A DNA stretch of 64,000 bases, taken from NCBI RefSeq assembly GCF_003958635.1, contig NZ_RSEK01000010.1:25716-89715 (forward strand). Direction: 5' to 3'. Positions 26,122 to 35,597 of the stretch are shown here, piece after piece; position 1 is the stretch's first letter; each line of letters starts with the position of its first letter. The notes beneath the pieces are model-generated. The model saw only the letters and a list, made by a program, of their open reading frames with translations. It searched no databases and had not been told where the DNA came from. A program made the translations under genes and the position numbers. The DNA comes from Altericroceibacterium xinjiangense. Lineage in GTDB: Bacteria; Pseudomonadota; Alphaproteobacteria; Sphingomonadales; Sphingomonadaceae.

Positions 26122-27162
26122 TCAGTCGCTGGTCTCGGCCGCTCTCTGAGCACGGGAGGCGGTGACGTAGTTGCGAAGCTGCACGTTGCCTTCATGGCAG
26201 GCATATTCGAACATCTCGTACTCATCGTTTCGTTGCCAATCCAGCCGGACGCCCCAAGGTTCGGTGAAGACGATCGGATCGGACCACGTCATTTCGTAGA
26301 CGATGGTGTCGGGCCCGGTCATCGTAAAGCGTTCCACCAGCTTCGCTTCCCGGCTGATGGGCGTGTCGTTTTCGGGCGGCGACCCGGTTGTCACGATGTT
26401 GGTAGCGGAAGGGCCGGGACGGAAATGGTCCGTTTCGACCACCAGGGTGTTCTTGTCCTCCCAATACCCTCGGCTCTGGCCGAGCCAGTTGTCGACTTCG
26501 ACGGTCGAGGTTCTTGCGCCGCCGATCGGGATGATCCGAGTTTCGTGGATCATTTCCAGCTGGATGGCGACGAGGCCGGGCGCCTGCCAGATGCGGATGC
26601 CGTTGTTGTACTGCATCGGCAGCATCGAAGCCGGAAGACCGCGCGTGATGCAGCGGTCCCAGCTGTCGAAGTCGGCCCAGGTGTCGAAGCTCTGCCCTTG
26701 CCTCCAGCTGGAGCGCATCTGGGCCGAAAGCCGCTTACCCTCCTCCGTCATGTCAGGAAGCCGCCCATTGGATGGCTGCACGAGCAGGGAAGTGCGGCGG
26801 CTCGGCTCGCCCATTTCCACCCAGTGTCCCTGCCCCAGCCTGTCGCTGGACGAGTCATCCTCATAGCGGTTGGCGAGCTTGTTGATCCGCTCCTGCCGTT
26901 CGGTGAATTCCTCGTCCGTCAGGAACACGCGGTTGCCCTGTTCTGCAGTGCGCTGCAGGGGCAAACCGTTCAGGTGGTCGATTGGCCAGGTACCTCGCAA
27001 GTCCGGATCGCCCCATTCTGTCTTCTTGGGCACATATTCGTCGGGCACCGGGGGCAGGACCGCCAGGTCCGCATTCTGTGCCCGAGAAGGTGCCACTCCA
27101 AATGCGGCAAGCGCCAGTCCGACCGACCAAATCAGCGCGCCCAGATGTCTGCGTGCACTCAA
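26122..27162 (-). CDS. Exported hypothetical protein, 346 residues
   Basis: A periplasmic protein with a signal peptide (cleavage after APSRAQ, about residue 29). The mature protein is rich in Trp, Asp and short beta strands, with WGDPDLRGTWPIDHLNG near the start, a CITRGLP motif in the middle and a beta-rich C-terminal half. I recognise it as a type of protein often found in sphingomonads near oxidoreductase and TonB receptor genes, with no assigned function. It follows the quinoprotein gene by 54 bases on the same strand and is probably co-transcribed, so it may bind or process the same substrate. Confidence 0.75.
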   Translation of the reverse strand: MSARRHLGALIWSVGLALAAFGVAPSRAQNADLAVLPPVPDEYVPKKTEWGDPDLRGTWPIDHLNGLPLQRTAEQGNRVFLTDEEFTERQERINKLANRYEDDSSSDRLGQGHWVEMGEPSRRTSLLVQPSNGRLPDMTEEGKRLSAQMRSSWRQGQSFDTWADFDSWDRCITRGLPASMLPMQYNNGIRIWQAPGLVAIQLEMIHETRIIPIGGARTSTVEVDNWLGQSRGYWEDKNTLVVETDHFRPGPSATNIVTTGSPPENDTPISREAKLVERFTMTGPDTIVYEMTWSDPIVFTEPWGVRLDWQRNDEYEMFEYACHEGNVQLRNYVTASRAQRAAETSD

Positions 27163-27216
27163 TGTTCCTCTCCCCGGTTCTTTTTTGCTGATACGTCGCG
27201 GCCATCACTGGTCGGT

Positions 27217-29163
27217 TCACCGATCCGGAAGCGCGAAGGCGATGAGCGATTGATCGTTCAGGGGGCGTCCGTCTTCCCCTCGAGGCGCTGGCGCGCCGAA
27301 CGATGAACCGGACGCGACGATGGCCACATACTGCCGCCCGTCACTCCCGCGATAACTGACCGGGATGGACATGGCGGCGTAGTCGAGCTGCTGGCTCCAC
27401 ACCAGTTCGCCGCTATCCGCATCGAACGCGCGAAAGATGCCGTCGGACGTCGCGCCGATGAACACCAGACCGCCTGCGGTGACCATGGGACCGCCAAACG
27501 TGTTGCTGGAACCCGTGTCGCGCTTCCCTTCCGGCAGCTGCGGCGTGGTGCCCAGCTTGCTGGACCACAGTATCTCGCCCGTGTTGCCGTCCACCGCATG
27601 AAGCCGCCCCCACGGCGGCCGGATGCAGGGCAGGCTTACCGAATTGCCTTCGCTGTCCGTGTATTTGGCCGTGAAGGAGGAGTAAGCCCCCGGCCCTTCC
27701 AGACTGCCGCGATCATACATCTGCGTGGAATCCGCGGTGCCGCGACCGTAGTTCCCTTTGGGATCGCGCTTTTCGATCCAGCCGATGCTCCCGCTTTCCG
27801 ACGTGTTGACGAACACGACGCCCTTTGTCGGATCCGCAGCGCTGCCGCCCCAGTTGGAGCCCCCGTTGTGCGGCAGATTTATGGACGCTCGCGGAGGATC
27901 GCCTTCCTCATGCAGGAAGAACGGCGTGAATGGGCCGGAATTGAAGAACGTTCCGCCGTACGAGGCGAGAAGGTCGCGGCAGGCCTGCGCGTGTTCGGGC
28001 GTGGTATCCTCTGCCGTCACGACGTCTTCCGGGCTCCAGTGCATGCGCGAGAGCGGCTCCGGGCGGACGGGGATCGGCTGGGTGGGTGAATAGTATTCCC
28101 CCGGCACATCGGCCAACGCGACAAGATGTTCGTTGACCCCGTGGATCGGCTCACCTGTCCGGCGGTTCAGGATGTACATCAGGCCCGGCTTCCCGGTTTC
28201 GGCAAGTGCCGGAATGCGCTGCCCGTCGACCGTGACATCGAACAGCACTGGTGGGGCCGGAAGATCCCAGTCCCACAAGTCGTGATGGATCGTCTGGAAG
28301 TGCCACCGGTACTCCCCGGTCTTCGCATCGACAGCCACGATCGAGTTGCCGAAAAGATTGTTACCGGGCCGGTCGCCGCCGTAGTAATTCGGCGAAGGGC
28401 TGCCGATGGTCATGTAGATGAGGCCGGCTTCCGGATCGCCGGTCATGTACCAGATCCACATGTTGGTGCCCGACCGGTCACGCCACCCGTCGTTCAGCCA
28501 GGTTTCGTGCCCGACCTCCCCCGGCTGCGGGACAGTGTTGAACTCCCACAGCTTCTTGCCCGTGCGGGCGTCGAACGCGCGCGAGTTGCCGCTTGGGCCG
28601 CGCGGCATCTCGGCATTGCTCGCGCCGACCACAAGCACGTCCCCGAACACGGAAGGCGGATACCCGTATGGCGTGCCTTCGAACTCGATCTGTCCTCCTG
28701 TGCCGAAGGCGGTATCGAGTTGTCCGGTCTTTGCAGACAGCGCGACGAGGCCGCTCCCTCTGGAGTAGAATATCCGTGGTTCGTGCCCGGCATCGCCAGC
28801 CCAGTAGGTGACCCCGCGCCGTATCAGCCCGCCGGGCGCCGGTTCGTGCCGCCAGATTTCGCGGCCACTGTCCGCCTCAAGCGCGACGACCGCATTGCCG
28901 AGCGGCAGATACATGACGTTGTCGATCACCACCGGCACCGTCCCGGAAAGCAGGGAAGCACCGCCGTCGGGACGCAATCGATACGACCAGGCTTTCTGGA
29001 GATCCTTCACGTTTACAGGCGAAATATCGGCAAGGGGCGAATACCGCGTCCCGCCCAGGTCGCGCGCGTAACGGGGCCAGTCGCTGCCATCATCAATCTG
29101 AGCACGCAGCGGCACCGCAACAGCCATCGCAAGTACGCTCCCCAGGAAAACAGCCTTTTTCAT
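27217..29163 (-). CDS. PQQ-dependent beta-propeller dehydrogenase (quinoprotein)
   Basis: A 648-residue periplasmic eight-bladed propeller enzyme of the quinoprotein glucose/alcohol dehydrogenase group. A signal peptide (about residues 1-20) precedes the start of the propeller (DWPRYARDLGGTRYSPL), and PQQ-type blade motifs follow (AVDAKTGEYRWHFQTIHHDLWDWDLP, LHAVDGNTGEILW). There is no membrane-spanning N-terminal domain and no CxxCH haem motif, so it differs from both membrane glucose dehydrogenase and quinohaemoprotein alcohol dehydrogenase; electrons must go to a separate carrier. Start: ATG 29163 with AGGA five bases upstream; ATG 29169 is equally possible. It belongs to a four-gene run from the TonB receptor at 33306. 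Confidence 0.85.
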   Translation of the reverse strand: MKKAVFLGSVLAMAVAVPLRAQIDDGSDWPRYARDLGGTRYSPLADISPVNVKDLQKAWSYRLRPDGGASLLSGTVPVVIDNVMYLPLGNAVVALEADSGREIWRHEPAPGGLIRRGVTYWAGDAGHEPRIFYSRGSGLVALSAKTGQLDTAFGTGGQIEFEGTPYGYPPSVFGDVLVVGASNAEMPRGPSGNSRAFDARTGKKLWEFNTVPQPGEVGHETWLNDGWRDRSGTNMWIWYMTGDPEAGLIYMTIGSPSPNYYGGDRPGNNLFGNSIVAVDAKTGEYRWHFQTIHHDLWDWDLPAPPVLFDVTVDGQRIPALAETGKPGLMYILNRRTGEPIHGVNEHLVALADVPGEYYSPTQPIPVRPEPLSRMHWSPEDVVTAEDTTPEHAQACRDLLASYGGTFFNSGPFTPFFLHEEGDPPRASINLPHNGGSNWGGSAADPTKGVVFVNTSESGSIGWIEKRDPKGNYGRGTADSTQMYDRGSLEGPGAYSSFTAKYTDSEGNSVSLPCIRPPWGRLHAVDGNTGEILWSSKLGTTPQLPEGKRDTGSSNTFGGPMVTAGGLVFIGATSDGIFRAFDADSGELVWSQQLDYAAMSIPVSYRGSDGRQYVAIVASGSSFGAPAPRGEDGRPLNDQSLIAFALPDR

Positions 29164-29251
29164 TCGCATCCTATTCCCACCATCGTGTTCAAGCCTGGAG
29201 CAGCCGGACTCCCGTTCATCCGGCACCTTCGATAATCGCGCCTCGATCGGG

Positions 29252-29812
29252 CTACTGCAGTTGCGTGACCCGGATCGGCCGCTGGCCGGCGTAACGCATC
29301 TGGACACTTCCAAGCGCAGCGCGGCGCAGTTCGACGTTCGAGCCTGCGCGCGGCGGATCGTAAGATAGCGGCGCACCCTCCACGAAGCGCCACCGCGTCC
29401 CGTCCTGCATCGTCAAGACATAGACCCCCGGCTCCACCCGCTGGGTGTCGGACACACGCACGCTGACCTTGTCGGCCGAGAGTTGAGGCGTCGGCGCGTC
29501 CCGAGGCGATCTGTCGGCGCGAAAATTGGGCGCTGCCGGTGCGGGCACAGGAGCACCGGAGCTTGCAGCCTGAACCGGATCGGCTGCCGCGGCTGGAACC
29601 CGCTGCTTCTCCTGCGAAACGGAGGAAATCAGGCGTTCAGCCTCAACTGCATTGTCATAACAGGCCGCCCGGGCAAGCACGTCACCGATCTTCCTGCATT
29701 CCCGTATGATCCTGACGACAGCTTCGTAGTCGGTTTGCGCCTGCGCGGGCGGAGCCATGCCGATGCCGACGGCGATCAGCACGCTAAGGACGAGTGGTCG
29801 GCTGGCGTTCAT
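29252..29812 (-). CDS. Exported hypothetical protein, 186 residues
   Basis: A signal peptide (about residues 1-26, ending APPAQAQ) is followed by a short cysteine pair region (RIIRECRKIGDVLARAACYDN), then a Pro/Ala-rich linker and a C-terminal beta domain (VEPGVYVLTMQDGTRWRFVEG). Proteins of this shape are common in sphingomonads; the two cysteines probably form a disulfide. The gene lies 107 bases after the large TonB receptor and 88 bases before the quinoprotein, all on one strand, so it likely belongs to that transcription unit. Function unknown. Confidence 0.72.
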   Translation of the reverse strand: MNASRPLVLSVLIAVGIGMAPPAQAQTDYEAVVRIIRECRKIGDVLARAACYDNAVEAERLISSVSQEKQRVPAAAADPVQAASSGAPVPAPAAPNFRADRSPRDAPTPQLSADKVSVRVSDTQRVEPGVYVLTMQDGTRWRFVEGAPLSYDPPRAGSNVELRRAALGSVQMRYAGQRPIRVTQLQ

Positions 29813-29919
29813 GTGAATGTTTCCTCGTGGGGAATAGCGGCGGCGAACCTGGTGAGTTTGGGAGCAGGTCCGCCGCCGCTGCCCATCAGGACCGATCGCG
29901 GTATCGGCCCTGCGGGAGG

Positions 29920-32900
29920 TCAGAAGCTGACCGTTGCACCGACATAGAACCGCCGTCCCAGGACATCGTACTGGCTGGGATCGTACGGGTTCGCGGCCCG
30001 GCCGAACCGAGGGGTCCCGTCTCCGACTACATCATCGACAAAATAGCCGAGATAGGGCGGATCCTGGTCGAGCAGATTGTCGATGCCGAACCGGAACGAA
30101 ACCGTCTCCATGATCTGATACCGCCCTGTCAGGTTGAACAGATCATAAGCCGGCGCGCCGGCAACGTTGTTCGTTTCATCGGTAGCAGCCGAGACGGAGT
30201 CGATCGCGGGCTTGTGCTGCCATTGAAGACCGATCGTCGCGGGGCCGAGGGTATAGTTGATCCGGGTGAACAACTTCCACCGGTAGGAGCCGGACTGGGT
30301 GCCCACGGCGTTCGCGCCTGTCGGACCAAGCGTACCGACATAATCGGTCAGCGGTATCGTGACCTGATCCGGAGTGGTCGCGAACCTGTCCAGCCAGTTG
30401 AGGTTTGCGTTGATGGCCAGGGTGCCCGGAATGCCGATCCCGGCATCGCGAAAGTTCAGGCCCCAATCGAGCTGAACGTCAATGCCCGCCGTCTCCACGG
30501 CTCCAAGGTTGTCATAGTTGACCACCACGACTTGCTGGGTTCCGTCCACCTGATCGCGTTCGATCCGGCGGCAGGCGGCGTTCAGTTCGAAGCTTGGGTT
30601 GAATTCCGGCGTAAAGCACTGGCGGAAAACGGAATCGATCCCTTGCTGCGAGATGCCATCGCTGAGCTTGATGTTGTAGTAATCCACCGAGAGACGGAAG
30701 CGGGTGAGCCATGGATGGGCCGAGAAGTCTGAGAGAACCGCCCCGATCGTATAGGTCTTCGCCGTCTCTTCCTGCAGTTCGCTCGCCCCGGCCAGAAGCC
30801 CGGTAAAAAACTGCCCGTCCAGAAGGAAGTCGTCCCGGCCGGTGCGGTAATAGTCGGCGGCGCCGTCCGCCCCCATCAGCTGTCGGCAAAGAGACTGCAC
30901 TTCGTCCGCGTATTCCGGGTTCAGCTCCGGATTGGCCGAGTAGTTGCCGTAGATCAGTGGCGAAGTGTCGTTCTCAAGCGAACAGGGGTCGCCATCGCCC
31001 GCAAACAGAAGCGAGTTCGTGCGCGCGGTGAACAACTCGCCCAGGTTCGGTGCCCGGCTAGCGCTTTGATAGCCGCCGCGGAACCGCAGCCAGTAAGTTG
31101 GCGCCCATTCGCCATTGATCTTGTAGGTCCCGATCGTGCCGACCGAGTCGTAGTCCGAGAGGCGATAACCCAGTTCCAGGTTCAGCACCCGGGCGAAAGG
31201 CAGGTCGGAGAGCACCGGGATAAGCAGCTCCCCGTAAGCCTCCTGCACAGCCGTGGAACCTTGCGAGCTGGCCTGCGGAAAGGTGGTGATCGTCTCGTAG
31301 AACGAAGATCCTTCGAACGCCGAACTGTCCGACGTGAAGTTGATCGAGTTCTTGCGATAGGCGGCGCCGATCGCGAAGCGCAATTCACCGCCCGGCAGTT
31401 CGAACAAGCCGCCCTGGAGATTGGCTTCGATCAGGTCCTGTGCAATCCGGTTCTCGAACTGCGCGTCGGCGCTGGTCGCCAGATCGCAATCCTCGCTGAA
31501 GGCCGAATTGACGATGAAGGGACTTAGCCCTGTGTCGCAGCTGGCCGTAGCGCCGTAGCGCTGGCCATTGTTACCAAGCGCGAAGAAATTCGAACCATAG
31601 TTCGGCGACGTCAGGACCGTGCGAAAGCGCTCAAGCGAGACCAGACCGGTGAGATTGGTCTTGGCGACCGTCTCACCATGGGAAGCGATCACGTCCCATG
31701 TGAAATCGGTACCCGGAACATCGCCTTCGAAACCCAGCTGGATCTGGAACGTGTTGACGAAGTTCTCGGTGCCGCGCCGGCCGAATGCGTCCAGGGAGTA
31801 GTTCGCGATCCAAGGAGCATCAGGGTCTGCGCGGCTGTTGAGCAAGGCAGCGATGTTCGCGGGCACCGGGAACACCTCCCGGTTCGTACAGCCACCGATC
31901 GGGCCGCAGTTCAGGCCGAACCTTCCCCCTGCCATGAAGTCCGGATTGGTCGGGTTGTTGGACAAGTCACCCGGCGTGCCGTCCGGCAGCACGGACGACC
32001 ACTTGAAATCCGCCGCATCGTTGACCCAGGGACTGCCTGTGTAGACTTCATCATCATAGGGTATCTCGGTCCCCGTTGATCCGAGAAGGACAGTGTTGAA
32101 CGAAACAGACTTTGTTTCCGTCCGCGCGAAGTAGGCCTGGCCTATGAAGCTGATCCAGTCGTCCATCTCGTAATCGCCCTTGGCGAAGAACGAGTACCGG
32201 CTTTGAGGCGATGACAGGAGGCGATCCGGGTTGTTCTGTTCCAGCAGCCCGTTGTCGACGATCTTGCGAGTCAGTCCATCGTCCAGTCCTCCCTGGTAGT
32301 TCAGGAGCAACGGATAGTAGGTTCCGTTCGCGGTGGTCGACGTGTTGACCCAAAGCGACCCGTCATCGTTGAAATAGATGCCTGAATTGCGAGGAATATT
32401 CACGCCGGCCGGGCGCTCAGGAAAGGCAGCGTTGATCGCGCCCTGCCCGAACGGATTGGAACCCGCCGTCGAGACGTAGTTTTCCGACAGGAAGAATTCC
32501 TCACCGCGCACGAACGGGTCTCTGCGTGCGTTGCGGTAAGCCTTCCGGTCCTGACGCAGCAGCGCCTCGCGCTTGTAGTACTCCATCCCCAGTATGACGC
32601 TGCCGCGGCCGTCGTCGAGCGACGAACCGAGCAGTGAGGAAACCCGGTATTCCTCGCCGCCGCTTTCGGGCGAGAAGCTGACTTGCCCATCGAAGTTCAC
32701 CCCCGTGAAATCGTCCTTCAGGATGAAGTTCACGACACCGCCGACTGCGTCCGCACCGTAAGTGGATGAAGCACCGCCCGTGATGATTTCGACGCGCTGG
32801 ATGGCGGCGGACGGAATGGTGTTGATGTCCACGACGCCGGTCCCGTTGATCGGTGTCGGCCGGCGCCCGTCAAGCAGGACCAGATTGCGGTTCGCCCCAA

Positions 32901-33306
32901 GCTGGCGGAGGCTGATTGTCGAAGCACCGGGCGTGGTGTTGGCGTTCGGCTGGATTTCCGCCGTGTCAAATTGGGTGAGCGCCGGCGAAAACTGCGGCAG
33001 CTTGTTGAGGTTTGCCTCCAGGCTCACGGCGCTGCTTTGCTCGATCAGATCGGCATCAACGGTCACGATCGGGCTGGTGGCCTGGTAGTCGGGCCGGGCA
33101 ATTCGGGATCCCGTTACGATAATGCGGTTTTCGGTCTCCCCCGGTCCGCTCGCGTTGGGCATAGCCACAGTAGGCTCCTCAACCATGTCGAGCTCCGATT
33201 CCGAGTCCGCGTCCTGAGCGCTCGCAGGCGCCGCTGCCAACGCAACCGATGCGGCAGTCGACATGAGCGCAAGGCAGTATGGGCCGCGCCTTCTTCTGAT
33301 CCTCAT
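29920..33306 (-). CDS. Large TonB-dependent outer-membrane receptor
   Basis: A 1128-residue receptor with a signal peptide (about residues 1-31, ending APASAQ), a plug domain (RIIVTGSRIARPDYQAT, then SRQLGANRNLVLLDGRRP-type motifs and GGASSTYGADAVGGVVNFI) and a long 22-strand barrel ending in FYVGATVSF, the terminal Phe being the outer-membrane sorting signal. It uses TonB energy to import a large or scarce substrate. It is the first gene of a run leading to a PQQ dehydrogenase, so the cargo is probably that enzyme's substrate. The ATG at 33306 has GGGGGAG upstream; the GTG just before is an alternative. A TGGT-N3-ACCA palindrome lies 180 bases upstream. Confidence 0.92.
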   Translation of the reverse strand: MRIRRRRGPYCLALMSTAASVALAAAPASAQDADSESELDMVEEPTVAMPNASGPGETENRIIVTGSRIARPDYQATSPIVTVDADLIEQSSAVSLEANLNKLPQFSPALTQFDTAEIQPNANTTPGASTISLRQLGANRNLVLLDGRRPTPINGTGVVDINTIPSAAIQRVEIITGGASSTYGADAVGGVVNFILKDDFTGVNFDGQVSFSPESGGEEYRVSSLLGSSLDDGRGSVILGMEYYKREALLRQDRKAYRNARRDPFVRGEEFFLSENYVSTAGSNPFGQGAINAAFPERPAGVNIPRNSGIYFNDDGSLWVNTSTTANGTYYPLLLNYQGGLDDGLTRKIVDNGLLEQNNPDRLLSSPQSRYSFFAKGDYEMDDWISFIGQAYFARTETKSVSFNTVLLGSTGTEIPYDDEVYTGSPWVNDAADFKWSSVLPDGTPGDLSNNPTNPDFMAGGRFGLNCGPIGGCTNREVFPVPANIAALLNSRADPDAPWIANYSLDAFGRRGTENFVNTFQIQLGFEGDVPGTDFTWDVIASHGETVAKTNLTGLVSLERFRTVLTSPNYGSNFFALGNNGQRYGATASCDTGLSPFIVNSAFSEDCDLATSADAQFENRIAQDLIEANLQGGLFELPGGELRFAIGAAYRKNSINFTSDSSAFEGSSFYETITTFPQASSQGSTAVQEAYGELLIPVLSDLPFARVLNLELGYRLSDYDSVGTIGTYKINGEWAPTYWLRFRGGYQSASRAPNLGELFTARTNSLLFAGDGDPCSLENDTSPLIYGNYSANPELNPEYADEVQSLCRQLMGADGAADYYRTGRDDFLLDGQFFTGLLAGASELQEETAKTYTIGAVLSDFSAHPWLTRFRLSVDYYNIKLSDGISQQGIDSVFRQCFTPEFNPSFELNAACRRIERDQVDGTQQVVVVNYDNLGAVETAGIDVQLDWGLNFRDAGIGIPGTLAINANLNWLDRFATTPDQVTIPLTDYVGTLGPTGANAVGTQSGSYRWKLFTRINYTLGPATIGLQWQHKPAIDSVSAATDETNNVAGAPAYDLFNLTGRYQIMETVSFRFGIDNLLDQDPPYLGYFVDDVVGDGTPRFGRAANPYDPSQYDVLGRRFYVGATVSF

Positions 33307-33934
33307 CACACACCACTCCCCCTTTTTTACGGCAATTCCGGTACCGCTCCGGGCCGTGCGACGGTGTTCGAGCCAGGGAGTTCGAGTGATCGTGAAACCT
33401 ACAAAGCTTCGCCGCCCTCGACGTCGCGCTCACTTCTCTCCCACGCCCGACTCGCGCCTGACTCCATCAGAATACCTAGAACCCTAATGGTGTCACCATG
33501 AATCGTTATACACTGAACTACCCATAGATGACGTTGAGCAGAGCACCAGGCCAGCCGGCGCGCCGCGCGCGGTCGGAAACCTGCACAAGCTCGTCGAACT
33601 GCGCGAAGAGGCGTTATCCGGGAACTTGCGGAGCGGTGTCGGGCCCCTTTCAAGTTCCTCGTGTGTCCGGGTGTGAGCCAGCCGCTAGCTTTGTCATGTG
33701 CCGACTACGCTGCGGCGAGAGCGTCGGCCGCCGTGCTGAAAGCGGGAGCGTCAGCGTGACGGTTCCCGCAGGAAGGGTGCTTGCACGGCTGTACCAGAGC
33801 CTCCCAACCCGGCCGCGATCTTCCGCGTGAGACGAGCCGTAACCGCTGTTCCGTTTCGATGTCTGGCGTTAGGGTGAAGCACCGAGTTTCCGCGCCGCAG
33901 GCGGTATCGCATGGCGCAGCAGCATGAGGGGCAG
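33307..33934. other. Intergenic upstream of TonB receptor and glutathione peroxidase
   Basis: A divergent promoter region of about 628 bases. Apart from the palindrome at 33487 I found no gene. On the minus strand a short stretch (about 33529-33618) reads like a protein C-terminus (GWPGALLNVIYG) but is closed off by an upstream stop, so it may be a tiny remnant or chance. Confidence 0.4.
33487..33499. promoter_or_regulatory. FadR-like operator ATGGTG-T-CACCAT
   Basis: A perfect 13-base palindrome containing TGGT-GTC-ACCA, which fits the TGGTNNNACCA site of FadR-type GntR regulators. It lies about 180 bases upstream of the TonB receptor start. Confidence 0.4.
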
Positions 33935-34414
33935 ATGAGCGAAATCTACAGCTTCGAACCGCGCGATATCACCGGGCAGCATGTGTCGCTCGAGGAGTAT
34001 CGAGGCAAGGTCTTGCTGATCGTCAATACCGCCAGCGAATGCGGCTTCACCCGTCAATACCAAGCGCTCGAACAACTGTACGAGGACTACCGTGATCGCG
34101 GCTTCGAGGTCCTTGGCTTCCCCTGCAACCAGTTCGGCGGTCAGGAGCCCGGGGACGCCCGAGAAATCGCAAGCTTCTGCAAGCTCCGCCACAACATTAC
34201 TTTTCCCATGTTCGACAAAGTTGAAGTGAACGGCCCGCACGCCAACCGGCTGTTCAGGTGGCTCAAAGAGGAAAAACCCGGCCTGCTCGGCAGCAAGGCG
34301 ATCAAGTGGAATTTCACCAAGTTCCTCGTCGATCGAACAGGCAGAGTAACGGGCCGGTTCGCGCCGGCTACCAAGCCCGAAGCCATTCGGCCTAAAGTCA
34401 AGGAGCTTCTCTGA
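33935..34414 (+). CDS. Glutathione peroxidase (cysteine type)
   Basis: A 159-residue thioredoxin-fold peroxidase that reduces hydrogen peroxide or lipid peroxides, in bacteria usually with thioredoxin as donor. The peroxidatic residue is C36 (NTASECGFT), a cysteine in place of selenocysteine; Q70 (FGGQEPG), W125 and N126 (KWNFTKFLVD) complete the catalytic tetrad. C64 and C82 could serve as resolving cysteines. I start at ATG 33935 (MSEIYSF) because GAGGGG lies directly upstream; an earlier ATG at 33911 would add eight residues. It is a lone gene, convergent with the next. Confidence 0.93.
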   Translation: MSEIYSFEPRDITGQHVSLEEYRGKVLLIVNTASECGFTRQYQALEQLYEDYRDRGFEVLGFPCNQFGGQEPGDAREIASFCKLRHNITFPMFDKVEVNGPHANRLFRWLKEEKPGLLGSKAIKWNFTKFLVDRTGRVTGRFAPATKPEAIRPKVKELL

Positions 34415-34507
34415 CGTGAGATCAGCTTGAGGCGGAGCCGGTCTGGAGCTCAGCGGTCCTCGCGGTTTCGCCATGCAGTACCGCGATGGCGTTTCCTTCC
34501 TCACGCA

Positions 34508-34535
34508 GCAAAAAGGCGGCCACTGTGCCGCCTTT
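34508..34535. terminator. Intrinsic terminator between convergent genes
   Basis: A nine-base stem AAAGGCGGC / GCCGCCTTT with a six-base loop, followed on the minus strand by TTTTT. It is a textbook terminator for the 298-residue gene, its stem overlapping the stop codon by two bases, and may also serve glutathione peroxidase. Confidence 0.8.
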
Positions 34536-35430
34536 ACCAGCCCGACCGGATGCCCAGCGGCAGCGGAGCCGTACCGAGCGCCCAGATCTCCTCGATCGAG
34601 CCATCCACGACTTTGAAAATCTCAGTGAAGACCATGCTGTTAGGCGACTTGATCGGCAAGTCTCCAGCGGCGCGCAAAAGGTCGCCAGGATGGTCGAACA
34701 CCACGTGGCAAACGACGAGCCCCCGCTCTTCGTCGATGACCGGAAAGCGGCGATCTCTTAGCGCTTCGATATAGGCGTAGTGACCGGCGGTGATCTGCTC
34801 GGAGACAGTTAGCGCCCGGTGTTCCTCGCCCGGAACGAGGTTGTCGGGATCGTCGAGGCTGTCGACCACCCCGTTCACGAGCCGCCGGCACTCATCGTCG
34901 ACAGGCACCATGTCGCCGCGCGACAGTTCGATCCCGTCGAAATAAAGGTTCACCGCGCGGATCAGGTCCGCCCGGCCCGATCGCCGGGCGGGATCGAGCA
35001 CACGGTGAAAGGTGTCTGAAGCATCGTCTGCCAAGGCTTCGGGCCGGAAGAAGGTTCCGGCTCTCGTGACGATCGTCTCGACTTCAGTGATGATTTGCGC
35101 TTCGATCCTGAGGCGGATGGCGACGATCGCCTCCTGCCCCATCTCGTCCATCACCGCCCAGTATTCCACCTGTCTCGCTGTTTCATCGACGAAGTAGTGG
35201 CCCGGCTTCTTCAAGCCGCGAATGGTGCGCCAAATACCGCACCCGAGAGCGATTGCCTGCGTATCTTCGGTCGAGCGCAGGTGCGGAGAGATGCGTATCC
35301 GAGCCGGATCGCGCTCGACCAGCGCTTGCGTGTAGTCATCCATCAGGGCGATCAGCCGGGCCCGCTCATCCGAAAGCGGCCGGGCCGCTTTTTTGTCCGG
35401 AGTTACCGGTTCAGAAACCTTGGATGCCAT
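34534..35430 (-). CDS. Hypothetical protein, possibly duplicated NTF2-like fold
   Basis: A 298-residue cytosolic protein with no signal peptide. The opening segment (LIALMDDYTQALVERDPARI) resembles the start of a SnoaL/NTF2-like domain, and a similar pattern recurs in the second half (ADLIRAVNLYFDGIELSRGD), which ends with FTEIFKVVDGSIEEIWALG, also NTF2-like. I read it as two fused NTF2-like domains, perhaps of the DUF8021 type, a catalytic or ligand-binding fold often found near catabolic genes. It ends in a clear terminator. The gap of 167 bases to the CocE-like gene upstream means it could be the tail of that operon or have its own promoter. Confidence 0.65.
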   Translation of the reverse strand: MASKVSEPVTPDKKAARPLSDERARLIALMDDYTQALVERDPARIRISPHLRSTEDTQAIALGCGIWRTIRGLKKPGHYFVDETARQVEYWAVMDEMGQEAIVAIRLRIEAQIITEVETIVTRAGTFFRPEALADDASDTFHRVLDPARRSGRADLIRAVNLYFDGIELSRGDMVPVDDECRRLVNGVVDSLDDPDNLVPGEEHRALTVSEQITAGHYAYIEALRDRRFPVIDEERGLVVCHVVFDHPGDLLRAAGDLPIKSPNSMVFTEIFKVVDGSIEEIWALGTAPLPLGIRSGW

Positions 35431-35597
35431 TCAATCCTCCATCCCGAATTGATGCCGCAGGGAGAGCTCAAGCTTCTTCCCGCATATTGCAGCGATTGGG
35501 AAGGCCCCGACGTGATCACCGATCGGCATTCCGGGCGGATTGACACCGATCCTGGAAGAGCGCTCCGGCACGGCGGAAGCGATGCCGGAGCCCATCG

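Noticed and set aside
33529..33653. Short minus-strand stretch reading like a protein C-terminus (GWPGALLNVIYG)
   Set aside because: An in-frame stop lies only about 30 codons before the end and no start or ribosome site is seen. It may be a tiny gene remnant, but the support is too weak for a separate gene.
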